From assembly GCA_017958015.1 (NCBI GenBank), contig JAGDDM010000172.1, forward strand, positions 1 through 23,169: 23,169 bases of DNA. Reading direction: 5' to 3'. Positions 22,728 through 23,169 of the stretch are shown here, in pieces (position 1 is the stretch's first letter; the number at the start of each line of letters is the position of its first letter). This stretch comes from Abditibacteriota bacterium (GTDB taxonomy: Bacteria; Armatimonadota; UBA5829). The notes beneath the pieces are model-generated. The model was not told the DNA's origin and searched no databases. It saw only the letters and a program-made list of their open reading frames with translations. A program made the translations under genes and the position numbers.

Positions 22728-23169
22728 TTAAAAAGGCCTTACTTGAGAAGATAAACGACAAATCCGCCGTTGTGTGCGTAGCCGGTCTCGGCTACGTCGG
22801 TCTGCCTTTCGCCGTGGAACAGGCAAAGGCGGGATACACCGTCATCGGCATGGACAAAAGCGAAGACGCCGCCTCCAAAATCAACAGCGGCGTCAATTAC
22901 ATCGCCGACGTTGACGACGGAGAACTGAAAAAAGTCGTGGACGCGGGCAAACTGAAAGCCGTCACAAGCTTCGAGGCTGCCGGCGACTTCGACATCCTCG
23001 TTATAGCCGTTCCCACACCGCTTACCAAGAACCTTACTCCGGACCTTTTCTTCATCGAGACGGTGACAAGAGAGTTTGCCCCCCACATCAAGCGGGGTCA
23101 GTTCATCTCCCTTGAATCCACCACCTATCCCGGCACCACCGAAGAAGTTATGCTCCCCATTTTGGAAAA
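22724..23169 (+). CDS. UDP-N-acetylhexosamine dehydrogenase, WbpA/WecC-like (3'-truncated by window edge)
   Basis: This NAD-dependent enzyme oxidises C6 of a UDP-HexNAc to the uronic acid used in capsule or O-antigen repeats. The 148 visible codons cover the N-terminal Rossmann domain: GLGYVGLPFA (21-30) binds NAD, followed by IGMDKSEDAASKINSG and IAVPTPLTKN. LESTTYPGTTEE near the edge is a motif of the UDP-GlcNAc/UDP-ManNAc dehydrogenase branch rather than plain UDP-glucose dehydrogenase. The catalytic cysteine and C-terminal domain lie outside the window. The ATG overlaps the GT4 stop (ATGA), so it is read with the exopolysaccharide operon. GlmS at 5998-7827 supplies the precursor pathway, although from a different operon. 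Confidence 0.93.
   Translation, partial: MIKKALLEKINDKSAVVCVAGLGYVGLPFAVEQAKAGYTVIGMDKSEDAASKINSGVNYIADVDDGELKKVVDAGKLKAVTSFEAAGDFDILVIAVPTPLTKNLTPDLFFIETVTREFAPHIKRGQFISLESTTYPGTTEEVMLPILE

Overview
The window reads as a chromosomal segment of a Gram-negative, diderm bacterium. It carries two dedicated Kdo-pathway enzymes (arabinose-5-phosphate isomerase and Kdo-8-phosphate phosphatase), a lipoprotein Wza-like outer-membrane exporter, and an exosortase, a protein-sorting enzyme so far tied to outer-membrane-bearing, exopolysaccharide-making bacteria. The exosortase-EpsI fusion, a secreted multidomain glycosidase and a pair of xylose-isomerase-like TIM-barrel proteins together suggest the PVC group (Lentisphaerota/Victivallales or a Verrucomicrobiota relative). 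That placement is an inference from gene content and was not tested. Base composition is moderately GC-rich and looks even throughout. I see no insertion sequence, integrase, phage gene or CRISPR array.

Layout. (1) 1-1953, plus strand: the end of a polysaccharide ABC-2 exporter (permease cut by the window edge, then ATPase), followed by aroQ, which overlaps the ATPase gene. (2) 1940-7827, minus strand: a tightly overlapped five-gene operon, glmS - kdsD - kdsC - metallophosphoesterase - GT-C type membrane glycosyltransferase, read from a promoter at 7859-7888. Its 3' end overlaps the 3' end of aroQ. (3) 7828-8526: a non-coding region with a plus-strand promoter, a decayed tRNA-Ser copy, an intact tRNA-Ser(GGA), a terminator, a truncated tRNA-Ser copy, a second terminator and an array of tiny GAA-loop hairpins separated by a repeated TACATCACA spacer. 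(4) 8527-9021: an O6-alkylguanine-DNA alkyltransferase with its own terminator. (5) 9145-15052: promoter, a secreted glycosidase of about 120 kDa, two 87%-identical sugar isomerase/epimerase paralogues and a dGTPase-like HD hydrolase. (6) 15044 to the right edge: a promoter, then a Wza-like lipoprotein, a Wzc-like co-polymerase whose kinase P-loop is degraded, an exosortase fused to EpsI, an O-antigen polymerase/ligase, a GT4 glycosyltransferase and the start of a UDP-HexNAc dehydrogenase. From the third gene on, most junctions are 4-nt ATGA overlaps.

How the parts fit. Regions 1, 2 and 6 all serve the cell surface. GlmS makes glucosamine-6-phosphate, KdsD and KdsC make Kdo, the GT-C enzyme and GT4 enzyme transfer sugars, the UDP-HexNAc dehydrogenase supplies a uronic-acid-type donor, and the ABC system and the Wza/Wzc pair offer two export routes. 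The exosortase is the most distinctive element, because such enzymes process C-terminally tagged surface proteins in step with exopolysaccharide assembly. No tagged substrate protein lies in this window. Region 5 looks like carbohydrate breakdown: a secreted glycosidase co-transcribed with two cytoplasmic isomerases, but without a transporter next to them.
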